From Bradyrhizobium sp. SRS-191 (GTDB lineage: Bacteria > Pseudomonadota > Alphaproteobacteria > Rhizobiales > Xanthobacteraceae): a stretch of 64,000 bases of DNA. The DNA lies in the NCBI RefSeq assembly GCF_024586915.1, contig NZ_JANBVS010000009.1, positions 186,001-250,000 on the forward strand, in the 5' to 3' direction. Made by a program: the position numbers and the translations under genes. The notes under the pieces were generated by a model. It saw only the letters and a program-made list of their open reading frames with translations. It made no database searches and was not told the DNA's origin. This document shows positions 36,183 to 46,517 of this stretch, one piece after another (within the stretch, counting starts at the first letter, position 1; each line of letters begins with the position of its first letter).

Positions 36183-37739
36183 ATGAGCGCGCCTGCAGCC
36201 TCATCGGCGGTTCCGGGCTTTCGCCGGAACATGGTGACGATCTGCGCCATGACGGCGACGATCATGCAGGCGCTCGACACCACCATCGCCAACGTCGCGC
36301 TGCCCTACATGCAGGGCACGCTGTCGGCCTCGACCGACCAGATCAACTGGGTGCTGACGTCCTACATCGTGGCGGCGGCGATCATGACTGCGCCGGTGGG
36401 GTGGATCGCCAACCGCTTCGGCCGCAAGCGCACCTTCATCATCTGCTCGGCCGGCTTCACCATCGCCTCGGTGATGTGCGGGCTGGCACAGGACATCACG
36501 CAGATGGTGCTGTTCCGGCTGTTGCAGGGCGTGTTCGGCGCCTCGCTGGTGCCGCTGTCGCAGGCCGTGATGCTCGACTCCTACGCGCTGCACGAGCGCG
36601 CCAAGGCGATGGCGATCTGGGGCATGGGCGTGATGCTCGGCCCGATCATGGGGCCGTCGCTCGGCGCCTGGCTGACCGAGACCTATTCCTGGCACTGGGT
36701 GTTCTTCGTCAACCTGCCGTTCGGCGCGGTCACCGTGCTCGGGCTGATGGCGTTCATGGAGGAGACCAAGCCCAATGCCGAGCTGACCTTCGACTGGTTC
36801 GGCTTCATGGCGCTCGCCATCGGCATCGGCTCGCTGCAGATCGCGCTCGACCGCGGCGAGGACCAGGGCTGGCTGGAGAGCAACGAGATCATCATCGAGT
36901 TCATCGTCGCCGCCGTCGGCTTCTACTACTTCCTGGCGCATTCGCTGACGACGAAGCGGCCGTTCATCCAGTTCGCGCTGTTCAAGGACCGCAACTTCGT
37001 CGGCGGCTGCGTGTTCATGACGGTGATGGGCCTGGTGCTGTTCTCCACCATGGCGCTGTCCTCGCCGTATCTGCAGAACGTCATCGGCTATCCCATCATC
37101 ACCGCCGGCGTGCTGCTCGCCACCCGCGGCTGCGGCACTTTCGCGGCGATGATGCTGGTCGGGCGCATGCTCCGCTACATCGAGGCGCGGACGCTGATCA
37201 TCGTCGGCCTGTCCCTGACCGCGCTGTCGCTGTTCCAGATGACGGCGTGGACCGACCAGACCGGCGTGCCCGAGATCATCACCATCAGCATCATGCAGGG
37301 CTTCGGCTTCGGCCTCGTCTTCGTGCCGCTGTCGACGGTGGCGTTCCTCACCCTGCCCGGCGAGCTGCGCACCGACGGAACCTCGATGCTGACTTTGGTG
37401 CGAAATGTCGCGAGCTCGATCGGCATTTCGATTGCGATCGCGCAACTGACCGAGGGAACGCGGCGGAACCACGCGATCCTGGTCGAGCACATCAACCCGT
37501 TCAATCACGCTTTGCAGATGCCCAACGTGGCCGGGCTGCTGAACCTCTCGACCGATGCCGGTCGTGCAATGGCCGATGCGATGGTGATGGTGCAGGCGCA
37601 GATCCTGGCGTTCTCGCACGATTACCAGCTGGTGATGACGTTCATCCTGGTCTCGATCCCGCTCGCTGTCATGATCGGCTCGACCCGCACCGCGCTGCGC
37701 GCGCAATCCGCGCCGGCCGATCATGCCGTGATGGAGTAG
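36183..37739 (+). CDS. emrB: DHA2-family MFS drug efflux transporter (EmrB-like)
   Basis: A 518-residue proton-driven exporter with 14 membrane spans. The start FRRNMVTICAMTATIMQALDTTIANVALPYMQGTLSAS contains motif D1, LDTTIANVALP, of the 14-span DHA2 group; GWIANRFGRKRTFI is motif A, and GVMLGPIMGPSLGAWLTETYSWHWVFFVNLPFG contains motif C and its continuation. It works with the adjacent EmrA-like protein in multidrug or phenolic efflux. ATG 36183 follows directly on the preceding stop codon; the open frame upstream overlaps emrA and is not used. Confidence 0.94.
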   Translation: MSAPAASSAVPGFRRNMVTICAMTATIMQALDTTIANVALPYMQGTLSASTDQINWVLTSYIVAAAIMTAPVGWIANRFGRKRTFIICSAGFTIASVMCGLAQDITQMVLFRLLQGVFGASLVPLSQAVMLDSYALHERAKAMAIWGMGVMLGPIMGPSLGAWLTETYSWHWVFFVNLPFGAVTVLGLMAFMEETKPNAELTFDWFGFMALAIGIGSLQIALDRGEDQGWLESNEIIIEFIVAAVGFYYFLAHSLTTKRPFIQFALFKDRNFVGGCVFMTVMGLVLFSTMALSSPYLQNVIGYPIITAGVLLATRGCGTFAAMMLVGRMLRYIEARTLIIVGLSLTALSLFQMTAWTDQTGVPEIITISIMQGFGFGLVFVPLSTVAFLTLPGELRTDGTSMLTLVRNVASSIGISIAIAQLTEGTRRNHAILVEHINPFNHALQMPNVAGLLNLSTDAGRAMADAMVMVQAQILAFSHDYQLVMTFILVSIPLAVMIGSTRTALRAQSAPADHAVME

Positions 37740-38110
37740 ACTTTCCGGCGGACGGGACGTGCGATGTTCGGACGCAGTGTGGCGGGAGTAGCAAAAAGGT
37801 GACCGCGACGTGATGGATTTGTAACTTCAATCCGGCGCGTTTCTCGCTATCTTATCAAGACCCCACTCGGTTCTCTGCGTATGAGTTGCGCGCAGGGACT
37901 GCACGTCATGAGCGCCCCACTCGTGATGTGCCGGGCGGGGGCGGTGGCTCCTCCAGCGCCGCCCCCAGCCCCCGGGGGATTTGTCCAGCGCATGGCGCCC
38001 CTGTCCGCACCGACCAAAGTTTCCCGGCGGACGTCAACTCTCTCATCATCACGATCGTTGTTCGTCGCGCGACCGGATCAACGTCCAGCCTGCCCCAAGT
38101 GAGATCACGC

Positions 38111-38270
38111 GGTATGGGTCCCGGATCTGCGCCCGCCAACGCTGCGCGTTGGCGGGCTTGTCCAGGACGACAGCTTTGGGTGTCGCCAACAGTTTGCTTA
38201 TCGAGCCAGCTTGGTCCTCGCCGCCCACTCCAATCTCCGCCGTCGTCCCGGCGAACGCCGGGACCCAGAC
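38111..38270. repeat. Family-A palindromes in the emrB-flotillin gap
   Basis: GGTATGGGTCCCGGATCTGC with a long inner hairpin (CCCGCCAACGC/GCGTTGGCGGG) ends in GGACGACAG at 38172; a second unit GTCGTCCCGGCGAACGCCGG ends near 38270. Here the two units point away from each other, unlike most pairs. The rest of the gap at 37740-38315 shows no gene. Confidence 0.65.
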
Positions 38271-38315
38271 CGCGTGATCTCTCTTGAGGCAGGCTGATCG
38301 TTGATCCCGATCGAC

Positions 38316-40028
38316 TTACGGCGACGGGGCCGACACCGTCAGCGGTTCAACGGTCGCCGCGCCATTCGCGTTCTTTCCCTCCGCCTTCGGCATGACCACA
38401 CCCGCCAACGCCTGCACCGGATCGTCGCCCGGTTTGAAGCCGGACTGCACCAGGATCTCGTCGATCAAGGGCTTGAGCGCATGCACGCGCAGCAGTTCGC
38501 CGGCGAGGCCTTCGCCGAAGCCGACATTGCCGCCACCTCCCGCACCATTGCCGTTGCCGCCGAAGGCGCCGCCGGTGTGCAGGATGCGGACGTCCTTGAG
38601 GTTGGCGATCGGCTTGACCATCTCGCCGAGCGCGGCCGGCATCGTCGCGATGCGCTGCTTGGCGAGCTCGAAATCGATCACGTTGCTGCCGAGCTTGTTC
38701 TGCGCCTCGTTCTTCAACAGGATGACCGCGGCTTCCGCCTCGCCGATCTCGCGCACGCCGACGGCCTTGATCTTGTTGGCCTCGGCCTCCGCTTCGGCGA
38801 GCGTCTTGGCCGCCTCGCCGCGATCGACCGCGGCGCGCTTCTCGGCCTCGGCTGCGACCGTGATCCCGGTCGAGCGCTGCTCGGCCTCCTTCCGCGCGGC
38901 CATGACTGCGGTCTGCCGTTCGCGGTCGGCGATCTCGATCGCGCGTGCCGTCGTCACCTTTTCCTCCGCGGAGACGGCGAGCGCCTCGGCCTGCTTGGCC
39001 ACCGCGCGCGCCTCCGAGGTTTCCTTGCTCTTGCTCGCGATCTGGATGTCGTTGTCCTGCGTCGCGATCTGAATCTCGCGATCGGCGTCGGTCTTGCGCC
39101 GGTTGATGGCGAGGTTGGATTCGATCGCTGCGGTCTCGCGCACCTTCAACGCTTCCGCCTCGCGCTGGGCGATCCTCTGCTGCGCCTCGATGCGCGCATT
39201 CTCCTCGGTCTGCCACGCCGTTTGCGTCGCGCTCGCCACCTCGGCGCGGGTGCTCGCGGTCTTGTTGGCGATGTCGCGCTCCTGGCTGAGCTCGGCCTCC
39301 TTCTTGGTGCGCTCGATCTGCAAGGTGAGCTGGCGTGCCTCGAGGTCCTTCTGGGCAATCGCCACCTCATTGTCGCGCACGATCGCGTTGCGGTCGCGGC
39401 GCCGCGTTTCGGTCACGGTCTTCAGCAAGGTGAGGCCTTCGGCATCGAAGAAATTCTCGGCGTTGAAGAAGGAGATGTCGGTCTGATCGAGCTTCGTCAG
39501 CGACACCGATTCGAGTTCCAGACCATTCGACTGCACATCGGCTTCGACCGCGGCCTGGACATGCTTGACGAAATCGGAGCGCTTCTCCTGCAGCTCCATG
39601 AGCTCCATCGTCGCCGAGACCGAGCGCAGGCCGTCGACGAACTTGGCCTCGACCTGGTCGCGCAGCAGTTCGGCATTGTTGGTGACGGCGCCGAGCGTTT
39701 GCGCGGCGAGCGCGATCGAATCGACATCCGGCTTCACACGGACATAGAACTCGGCGTCGATGTCGACGCGCATGCGGTCCTTGGTGATCAGCGAGTCCTT
39801 CTTGGAGCGCTCGACCCGCAGCCGCAGCGTCTTCAGGTTCACGCGCGCAACCGAATGGAAGATCGGCAACACGACGGCGCCGCCGTCGAGCACGACCTTC
39901 TTGCCGCCGAGGCCGGTGCGCACGAAGGCCTCGTCGCGGGTGGAGCGGTGATAGAGCACGGCGAATACCGTGCCGAGGACGACCAGCAGCGTGACGCCGA
40001 TCGAGGCGGGAACAATCAGATCGAACAT
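38316..40028 (-). CDS. Flotillin-family protein (YqiK-like)
   Basis: A 570-residue SPFH/flotillin protein. It begins with a membrane segment, MFDLIVPASIGVTLLVVLGTVFAVLYHR, then the SPFH domain (EAFVRTGLGGKKVVLDGGAVVLPIFHSVARVNLKTLRL and LEGK-type VKHVQAAVEADVQSNGLELESVSLTKLDQT), followed by a very long coiled-coil flotillin domain rich in Ala, Glu and Lys (about 200-440), and a Gly/Asn-rich patch before the C-terminus. Flotillins scaffold membrane microdomains. It is the last gene of a three-gene operon with a YqiJ-like and a PspA-like protein; the preceding gene's stop overlaps the upstream part of this frame. Confidence 0.92.
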   Translation of the reverse strand: MFDLIVPASIGVTLLVVLGTVFAVLYHRSTRDEAFVRTGLGGKKVVLDGGAVVLPIFHSVARVNLKTLRLRVERSKKDSLITKDRMRVDIDAEFYVRVKPDVDSIALAAQTLGAVTNNAELLRDQVEAKFVDGLRSVSATMELMELQEKRSDFVKHVQAAVEADVQSNGLELESVSLTKLDQTDISFFNAENFFDAEGLTLLKTVTETRRRDRNAIVRDNEVAIAQKDLEARQLTLQIERTKKEAELSQERDIANKTASTRAEVASATQTAWQTEENARIEAQQRIAQREAEALKVRETAAIESNLAINRRKTDADREIQIATQDNDIQIASKSKETSEARAVAKQAEALAVSAEEKVTTARAIEIADRERQTAVMAARKEAEQRSTGITVAAEAEKRAAVDRGEAAKTLAEAEAEANKIKAVGVREIGEAEAAVILLKNEAQNKLGSNVIDFELAKQRIATMPAALGEMVKPIANLKDVRILHTGGAFGGNGNGAGGGGNVGFGEGLAGELLRVHALKPLIDEILVQSGFKPGDDPVQALAGVVMPKAEGKNANGAATVEPLTVSAPSP

Positions 40029-40036
40029 GGCAGAGA

Positions 40037-40702
40037 TCACTTTCTGGACGACGAGTCCGGTTGTGATGTGAGGAGCTCGTCGACGGCTGCGATCGCGATG
40101 AAGCGGCCATCCTTGCGGTCGACGAGAAGAACCGATGCGCCCACCGGCAGCGGCGGCGAGTCAGGCGCCGCCGAGGCCGTCACCGCATGCCAATTGCCGT
40201 GCACGTCCTTGACGCGGACGCGGCCGGGCAGCCCGCCGTCGAGCGGGCCGACCGCGACCTCGCCGGTACGACCGACCAGATCGGACAGGCCGACGGCATA
40301 GCTCTCGTCCTGCGGGATGAGCCGCGCCGCATAGCGCGTCGAGCTGCGCAGCAGCGGCACCGTGGCGACAGCGGCGAGCACGCCTGCGGCCGAGGCCGGC
40401 AGCGGCAACGCAAGCAGCCGCGCGACATCATGGATGAGAAAGCCAGTGATCGAGAAGATGCCGAGCCCGAGCAGGATGCAGATCATCAGCGGTACGCCGC
40501 CGACATTGATCCAGGACAGCACGTGACTGATCCCCGTGCCGCTGCCGTCGTGCCCGAGATCGACGGTCTGTCCGAGCAGCTCGCTGATCGACAGGCCGAG
40601 CAGCATCGAGCCGATCTCGACGCCGCCGACCAGCACGATCATCATGGCGGCAACCGCGAACGGTCGCACCTCGGGTTGCATGAAATGGTCGATGATGGTC
40701 AT
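40037..40702 (-). CDS. YqiJ-like (DUF1449) membrane protein with OB-fold domain
   Basis: A 221-residue protein with about three N-terminal spans (AAMMIVLVGGVEIGSMLLGLSI, IGGVPLMICILLGLGIFSITGFLIHD, LAGVLAAVATVPLLRSS), followed by a soluble OB/NfeD-like domain: ESYAVGLSDLVGRTGEVAVGPLDGGLPGRVRVKDVHGNWHAVTASAAPDSPPLPVGASVLLVDRKDGRFIAIAAVDELL read in parts. YqiJ partners of YqiK flotillins and NfeD partners of other SPFH proteins are known to pair in this way. It sits between the PspA-like gene (22 bp) and the flotillin gene (8 bp), clearly one operon. Confidence 0.88.
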   Translation of the reverse strand: MTIIDHFMQPEVRPFAVAAMMIVLVGGVEIGSMLLGLSISELLGQTVDLGHDGSGTGISHVLSWINVGGVPLMICILLGLGIFSITGFLIHDVARLLALPLPASAAGVLAAVATVPLLRSSTRYAARLIPQDESYAVGLSDLVGRTGEVAVGPLDGGLPGRVRVKDVHGNWHAVTASAAPDSPPLPVGASVLLVDRKDGRFIAIAAVDELLTSQPDSSSRK

Positions 40703-40724
40703 GGGACGACGCGCCCCTGCCCGC

Positions 40725-41897
40725 TCAATTCTGCGACTTCAAGCGCGCCAGCCGCTCGGCAATGTCCTTGTCGCGCTTCAGCTTCGACAATTCGTCGATG
40801 TCGGGTGACGGGGGAATACCCTCCGGCACGCCGGTGGCGCGGGCAATCGCGCGCGATGCGCGCGTGGCCTTTGCAAGGCCGGCATCATGTGCTTTGCGCG
40901 ACGCGGTCTTGGGCTGAGCGGTCTTGGGCTGAGCGGCCAAGGCCTCGCTGCGTTCGAGCTCGGCGAGGCGCGCCTGCGCGTCCTGCAGGCTGGAGAGGAT
41001 CGCTCGCAGGCTCGTCAGCACCGCATCGACCCGCTCGGCATTCTCGTCGATCGCCTTCGACAGCACCTCGAACTGCGCCTCGAGATCCATCTGCCGGGCG
41101 ATGCCGGCACGGGCCAGATCGTCGCGATTCTCGGTAATGGCGAGGCGTATCTGCTCGGCCAGGACGCCGGTCTCGCGCTCGATCTCGGCACGGCGCGCGT
41201 TGAGCCGATACTCCTCGGCGCGCGCGCCGGCCAGGCTGTCGCGCTGCTCGCGTTCCGCCTGCTCGATTTCGCGGATCGCCTGCCTGACCAGCGCAACCCG
41301 GTTCTTGTCCTCGGCCTTCTCGATCGCGCCATAGGCGATCCCGGCGATGAGGCGCCCGGCGCGTGACAGGAGCGTGTCGGGGGCCGGCGCGTGTTCGGCG
41401 AGCATGACGGTGTCCTTTCGTGGGCTGAGATGGGCTTGTGAGGCGGTGACGCCGAAAGCGATTTCGAAGTCACCGTCGGTGGTGCGGACAAGCTGCGCTT
41501 GTGTCGCGTGGGGCCAGCCGGCGGCATAGCCGGTCACCTCGAAGGGAATCGTGAAGCGGCCGAGCACGGTGCCGAGCGACAGCGTGGCCGCGTCCCTGAC
41601 ATTCACCAATCGGTCGTCGAGCGGCAGCCGCGGATTCGATGCGGCGCGATAGGCGGCGCGATCGCGCAGGCCGAGCGTGACCAGCCGTGACGGCAGCCGG
41701 GTGGCCTTGCGAATGGGTTCATAGGCATGGCCGTGCAGCGCGACGAGGTTGGCGCCGATGCCATTGGCGGCGGCGATCTCGTCGAGCATGTCCATCATCC
41801 GGGCATAGTCGGCAAAGGTCGCCTCGATCGCATCCCGCGCCTCCGGGGAGAGCAGGAGGCGGTAGCGAACAGCCTGATCGTGAACGTTTCCGGCCAT
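40725..41897 (-). CDS. PspA/IM30-like coiled-coil protein with an extra N-terminal domain
   Basis: A 390-residue protein. The C-terminal part (about residues 180-330) looks like PspA/IM30: LLSRAGRLIAGIAYGAIEKAEDKNRVALVRQAIREIEQAEREQRDSLAGARAEEYRLNARRAEIERETGVL, with a long coiled coil. The first about 170 residues (VHDQAVRYRLLLSPEARDAIEATFADYARMMDMLDEIAAANGIGANLVALHGHAYEPIRKATRLPSRLVTLGLRDRAAY, in parts) form a separate domain I do not recognise. It has no signal peptide or span, so would bind membranes peripherally. ATG 41897 is chosen; 41906 is possible. It heads the operon with YqiJ-like and flotillin genes, and a palindrome lies just upstream. Confidence 0.75.
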   Translation of the reverse strand: MAGNVHDQAVRYRLLLSPEARDAIEATFADYARMMDMLDEIAAANGIGANLVALHGHAYEPIRKATRLPSRLVTLGLRDRAAYRAASNPRLPLDDRLVNVRDAATLSLGTVLGRFTIPFEVTGYAAGWPHATQAQLVRTTDGDFEIAFGVTASQAHLSPRKDTVMLAEHAPAPDTLLSRAGRLIAGIAYGAIEKAEDKNRVALVRQAIREIEQAEREQRDSLAGARAEEYRLNARRAEIERETGVLAEQIRLAITENRDDLARAGIARQMDLEAQFEVLSKAIDENAERVDAVLTSLRAILSSLQDAQARLAELERSEALAAQPKTAQPKTASRKAHDAGLAKATRASRAIARATGVPEGIPPSPDIDELSKLKRDKDIAERLARLKSQN

Positions 41898-41907
41898 GGA
41901 GAACATC

Positions 41908-41928
41908 AAAGCACAACTTATGTGCTTT
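41908..41928. promoter_or_regulatory. Inverted repeat ahead of the PspA-like operon, candidate operator
   Basis: AAAGCAC-N7-GTGCTTT is a perfect 7-bp inverted repeat whose inner edge is 11 bp upstream of the ATG at 41897. Its AT-rich spacer AACTTAT stands out from the GC-rich surroundings. A regulator bound here would block ribosome access or transcription; the regulator is unknown. Confidence 0.5.
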
Positions 41929-42157
41929 AGCAAGTCACCCCTCGATCGAGAGATGCCGCACCCTTCCATGACCACGCCGAACGCGATGCCCATGTGGGTT
42001 TGTCGCGCCGACCCGATCCGGCGTTCTGAGCGGCGCGAACAATCTCTGGTGATCGTTAAGACGGCTCATCCGCGCAACGGCAGATGAGAAGCACTCGCGC
42101 GTGATGATGTTGCGATAACCGCCGAGCCAGTTCACCGGCTTCGGGTGCGGCGCGCGG

Positions 42158-43222
42158 TCAGTCCAGCAACTCGCGGCAACCGAGATCATCGAAGGCGAGG
42201 AAGATGCGCTCCAGATTGTTCCACCAGATCACCGGCGGAATCTGGATCGCCCATTGCCAGACCGGCTTGGCGACGTGCCAGAGCACGGCGAGCCGATAGT
42301 CGTGATCCAGCGCTGTCCGATCGTAGCCGGTCACGCCTTCTGCGGCCAATGTCCGATGATAGATGTCGAGCAGCGGGCGCTCGATCCGGGCCCGCCGTTC
42401 GGGATAGAGCTGCAGCGCGAGCATATAGGCGAGATCGTTGGCGGGCACGCCGACCCGCCACTGGTCGAAGTCAAACGCGCGCACGTCGTCGCGGCCTGAG
42501 GCCTTGGGCACCAGGAAATTCCAGACATGCGCGTCGCCGTGCAGGATGCTGAGGTTTCGCCGCGACACATGGCGCTCGGCGAGCCGTGGCGTTGCCGCCA
42601 TCAGGCGCTCGTAGACGGCGCGCCGGTCGGCGCTCAGGCGGTCTCCCATGTCATCGGCGAAGCGTTGGTAGTGGCCGGCAAAGGTCCTGGCGCGCTCAGC
42701 CCTCTCGTCCGCCGTCGTGAAGCTGCCGATCGATACGCCAAGGCGCGGATCGTCCCACCACGCTGCATGCAGCCGCGCCAGCGCCCGCACGATGCCTTCG
42801 GCATGCAGGAGAGCCGGCGGCATCGGCCATGGCGTCGCCGTCTGGTGCGTGTCGGTGAGATCCTCGAGCAGCAAATGCCAGGTGAGCGCGGCCTCGTCCC
42901 ATGCGCCGCCGTAAGATCCGGGCACCAGGCCCGCCGGCATCAGCCGCGCCAGCCCGCGATAGAAGTCGACCTCGTGGCGCCCGCCCCGCCACAACGTCTT
43001 GGCGAAGGCCGGCATCGGCGTTTTCAGGATCAGCGTCTCCGGCGCATCCGCGGCGGCGCCCCTATAGGACACAGCAAGGCGGATGATGCGCGACACGAGC
43101 ATCGGCCGATCGCTGATCACGGCGACGTCGGAGACCACGCCGGACGCGAGCACGCCCGCCTCACGCATCGTCGCCGTCAAGGCGGCGGGCGCGGCAACGG
43201 ATGGCAAGCCGGTCGAACACAT
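42158..43222 (-). CDS. Phosphotransferase family protein (aminoglycoside/ecdysteroid-kinase-like)
   Basis: A 354-residue kinase-fold protein of the APH/EcKinase group. The phosphate-transfer loop is LSILHGDAHVWNFLVPK and the metal motif follows as VRAFDFDQWRVGVPANDLAYMLAL. The N-lobe contains RIIRLAVSYRG and ETLILKTPMPAF with the ATP lysine in LILK. Substrates in this group are small hydroxylated molecules and are unknown here. It may start at 43222 (ATG, MCSTGLPSVAAPAALTATMREAG) or at the later Met 19. It stands alone between gaps. Confidence 0.85.
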   Translation of the reverse strand: MCSTGLPSVAAPAALTATMREAGVLASGVVSDVAVISDRPMLVSRIIRLAVSYRGAAADAPETLILKTPMPAFAKTLWRGGRHEVDFYRGLARLMPAGLVPGSYGGAWDEAALTWHLLLEDLTDTHQTATPWPMPPALLHAEGIVRALARLHAAWWDDPRLGVSIGSFTTADERAERARTFAGHYQRFADDMGDRLSADRRAVYERLMAATPRLAERHVSRRNLSILHGDAHVWNFLVPKASGRDDVRAFDFDQWRVGVPANDLAYMLALQLYPERRARIERPLLDIYHRTLAAEGVTGYDRTALDHDYRLAVLWHVAKPVWQWAIQIPPVIWWNNLERIFLAFDDLGCRELLD

Positions 43223-43388
43223 GGGCGCGCCCCTGCTCGGGAGACGGGATCAACATACCTGCGGCGAACCTGCGCGCAAGGCTATTTGTTGGACAGGTCG
43301 ACCTCACCCATGTCGCGCGCCGCGTAGATGACGCAGGGTGCCTCCTCGGTTCGCTTCGATTGCTGGGAGGCAGCATCCCCACGTCTGA

Positions 43389-43574
43389 TGTCGTCCCGGC
43401 CAAGCCCTGGCGTCGCGCAGCGACGTCGGGGCGCAGAGCCGGGATCCATAACCACAGGCCGTGATGAGGCGAAGACTCGAAGTGGCGATCCTGCCTCAAG
43501 CGTCTCCCGGGAGTATGGGTCCCGGGTCGGCGCACGCCAGCGCTTCGCGCCGACGTGCTTGCCCGGGACGACAC
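43389..43574. repeat. Family-A inverted pair in the gap 43223-43603
   Basis: TGTCGTCCCGGCCAAGCCC...CCGGGATCCATAACC at the left faces GAGTATGGGTCCCGGGTCGG...GCCCGGGACGACACC at the right. Both arms carry longer imperfect inner hairpins than the 16-bp form. No gene is visible in the gap. Confidence 0.75.
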
Positions 43575-43603
43575 CGACTTTTGAAGCGATGAAGCTAGCT
43601 GCG

Positions 43604-44500
43604 CTACTTGATCGGCGCGCGCGGCAGCACTGTATCGCCGACTTCCATCCGGTAGACGTGATCGAGCGAGTACCAGGGCGCGGTGACGTCGGGCTCGGTC
43701 GGATGCGGCGCGTCGTGGCGAGTGAAATTGCCGAGCAGCGCCTTGGTGACGCCGAACTGGACATCGCTGTCGATGTGCGGGTCGTTGGGATCGTAGACCT
43801 GCGAGATCAGCACCTTGAAGCCTTGCTTGACGATCAACGCATGCAGATGCGCAGGACGATAGGGATGGCGGCCCTGCGCCTTCAGGAGACGGCCGACGAC
43901 GCTGTCGGTCGGGATGGGATAGCCGACCATCATGACGGACCGAAACCAGAAGCGGCCGTCTTCATCGGTGGTGAGCTTGCCGCGCAGGTTCATGTCGGCC
44001 TGCTCGGGATCCTGGTTCTCGTAATAGCCGACGGGCGAGGCGTGCCAGACGTCGACCTCGGCGCCCGCGACGGGCGCTCCGTCGGGATCGACCACGCGTC
44101 CCTGCACGAACAGCGCCGGGCCCGGCGTCGACGAGCGCAGGATCGAGCCGCCATTCGCGGTCACGGGCGAGTTCAGCCGCCAGAACGGACCGAGCAGCGA
44201 CTGCGCGGTCTCGGTGTTGCCGCCATCGCCATTGTTGAGCAGGCAGACCAGCGGCGAGACGCCAAGCGAGCCGGCCATCAGCACCACCTCGTTATGCGTG
44301 TCGTTGGTGCGCTGGCCGAGCTCGGCGATGAGCGCGGCGGCCTCGCGGAATTCTGCCTCGGTCAGCCTGACGTCGCGGACGAAGCCGTGCAGATGCTTGA
44401 TCAGCGACAGCATGATCTCGCGCAGCCGCGGATTGGAGGTCTGCTCCATCACCGCCAGCACGGCCGGCGTGACGTCCTGTTCGCGCGAGATGGTCATCAC
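43604..44500 (-). CDS. Intradiol ring-cleavage dioxygenase (catechol/hydroxyquinol 1,2-dioxygenase family)
   Basis: A 298-residue non-haem Fe(III) dioxygenase that would open a catechol-type ring between its hydroxyl carbons. The N-terminal helical dimerisation domain (about 1-100) is the type found in catechol and hydroxyquinol 1,2-dioxygenases. The iron ligands appear as Tyr160 (VWHASPVGYYENQ), Tyr194 (VGYPIPTDS), His218 and His220 (RPAHLHALI). The exact substrate cannot be set by eye; hydroxyquinol or a substituted catechol is possible. A PcaF-like thiolase lies upstream on the same strand, separated by 306 bp of repeats, which suggests a catabolic link. Confidence 0.87.
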   Translation of the reverse strand: MMTISREQDVTPAVLAVMEQTSNPRLREIMLSLIKHLHGFVRDVRLTEAEFREAAALIAELGQRTNDTHNEVVLMAGSLGVSPLVCLLNNGDGGNTETAQSLLGPFWRLNSPVTANGGSILRSSTPGPALFVQGRVVDPDGAPVAGAEVDVWHASPVGYYENQDPEQADMNLRGKLTTDEDGRFWFRSVMMVGYPIPTDSVVGRLLKAQGRHPYRPAHLHALIVKQGFKVLISQVYDPNDPHIDSDVQFGVTKALLGNFTRHDAPHPTEPDVTAPWYSLDHVYRMEVGDTVLPRAPIK

Positions 44501-44509
44501 TCGTTCTCC

Positions 44510-44611
44510 GTCATTCCGGGGCGACGCGTCAGCGTCGAACCCGGAATCTCGACATTGTTGGACTCATCTCCAGATTCCGGGTTCAGCCCTGCGGGCTGCC
44601 CCGGAATGACG
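44510..44611. repeat. Family-D inverted pair (GTCATTCCGGGG ... CCCCGGAATGAC)
   Basis: GTCATTCCGGGGCGACGCG...CCCGGAATCTCG and GATTCCGGGTTCAGCC...CCCCGGAATGAC form an inverted pair about 100 bp long. A second copy is at 49270-49368. It lies 10 bp upstream of the dioxygenase start. Confidence 0.75.
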
Positions 44612-44697
44612 AAGCGAATTGCGCTTCGTCAATCGATCGTCTCGAAGCAACGCCCTGTTCGCCGAGGATCGTCATAGCGGCGCTCTCGACTGCTTCC

Positions 44698-44799
44698 CCT
44701 CATGGTGAGGAGGCGCGAAGCGCCGTCTCGAACCATGAGGCCAGAGTTGGGCCTCATCCCTCGAGACGCCCGCCAAGCGGCAGGCTCCTCGGGATGAGG
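44698..44799. repeat. Family-E element (CCTCATGGTGAGGAG ... GGATGAGG)
   Basis: CTCATGGTGAGGAGGCGC...GTCTCGAACCATGAGG followed by CCTCATCCCTCGAGACGCC...GGCTCCTCGGGATGAGG. A longer relative with the same blocks is at 60318-60455. It separates the thiolase from the dioxygenase; no gene is visible at 44501-44806. Confidence 0.75.
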
Positions 44800-44806
44800 T
44801 GTGGGA

Positions 44807-46015
<1,209 letters not shown>

Positions 46016-46149
46016 CGCTCTCTCCCGGGGGTGTTTCTGGTCAGAATTGACGGCGGTTTTAGGAGTGCGCCAAGAGGAGGTCAAATGACGGGGACGCGGG
46101 GTGATATGCGCTGAGATGGCCGTATGCGCTCGCTGCCGCCCCGCGATCG

Positions 46150-46377
46150 GTGCGCTCCCTCTCCCCGTTCTTCACGGGGAGAGGGTCGGGGTGAGGGGCA
46201 GCCGCACGGGAAGTGCCGCTTCCCGCGAAGAATCTCACCAATGCATCTGCGAGAATGCTCGAAGGCATGGAGCAGCCGTGCCCGTCCGATGGACCTTCGA
46301 CTGGGCCACGCATGTGGCATGCCCCTCACCCGGATTGCTGCGCAATCCGACCTCTCCCCGCAAAGAGCGGGCAGAGG
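46150..46377. repeat. Family-G element, copy 3 (full length, opposite orientation to copy 1)
   Basis: CCCTCTCCCCGTTCTTCACGGGGAGAGGG and GGGGTGAGGGGC at the left, GCCCCTCACCCGGATTGCTGCGCAATCC...CTCTCCCCGC at the right. The spacer is also homologous to copy 1 at 30991-31250 once inverted. It occupies the centre of the 502-bp gap at 46016-46517, where I see no gene. Confidence 0.8.
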
Positions 46378-46517
46378 TTACACCGCCGCTGTCGCGCCGA
46401 TCTGCTCCCTCGCACCATTCTTGCGGCCGCAACCGTGAGCAACACCCGTCGTGGAAAACCGGGACATCGCCTGCAAAGCGGTAGGACCGTCCGGGCAAAT
46501 TGGCTAGTTTCCGCGCC

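Noticed and set aside
38301..40301. 666-residue open frame on the plus strand
   Set aside because: Antisense to the flotillin gene, which has clear SPFH and coiled-coil sequence. No family resemblance in the plus-strand translation.
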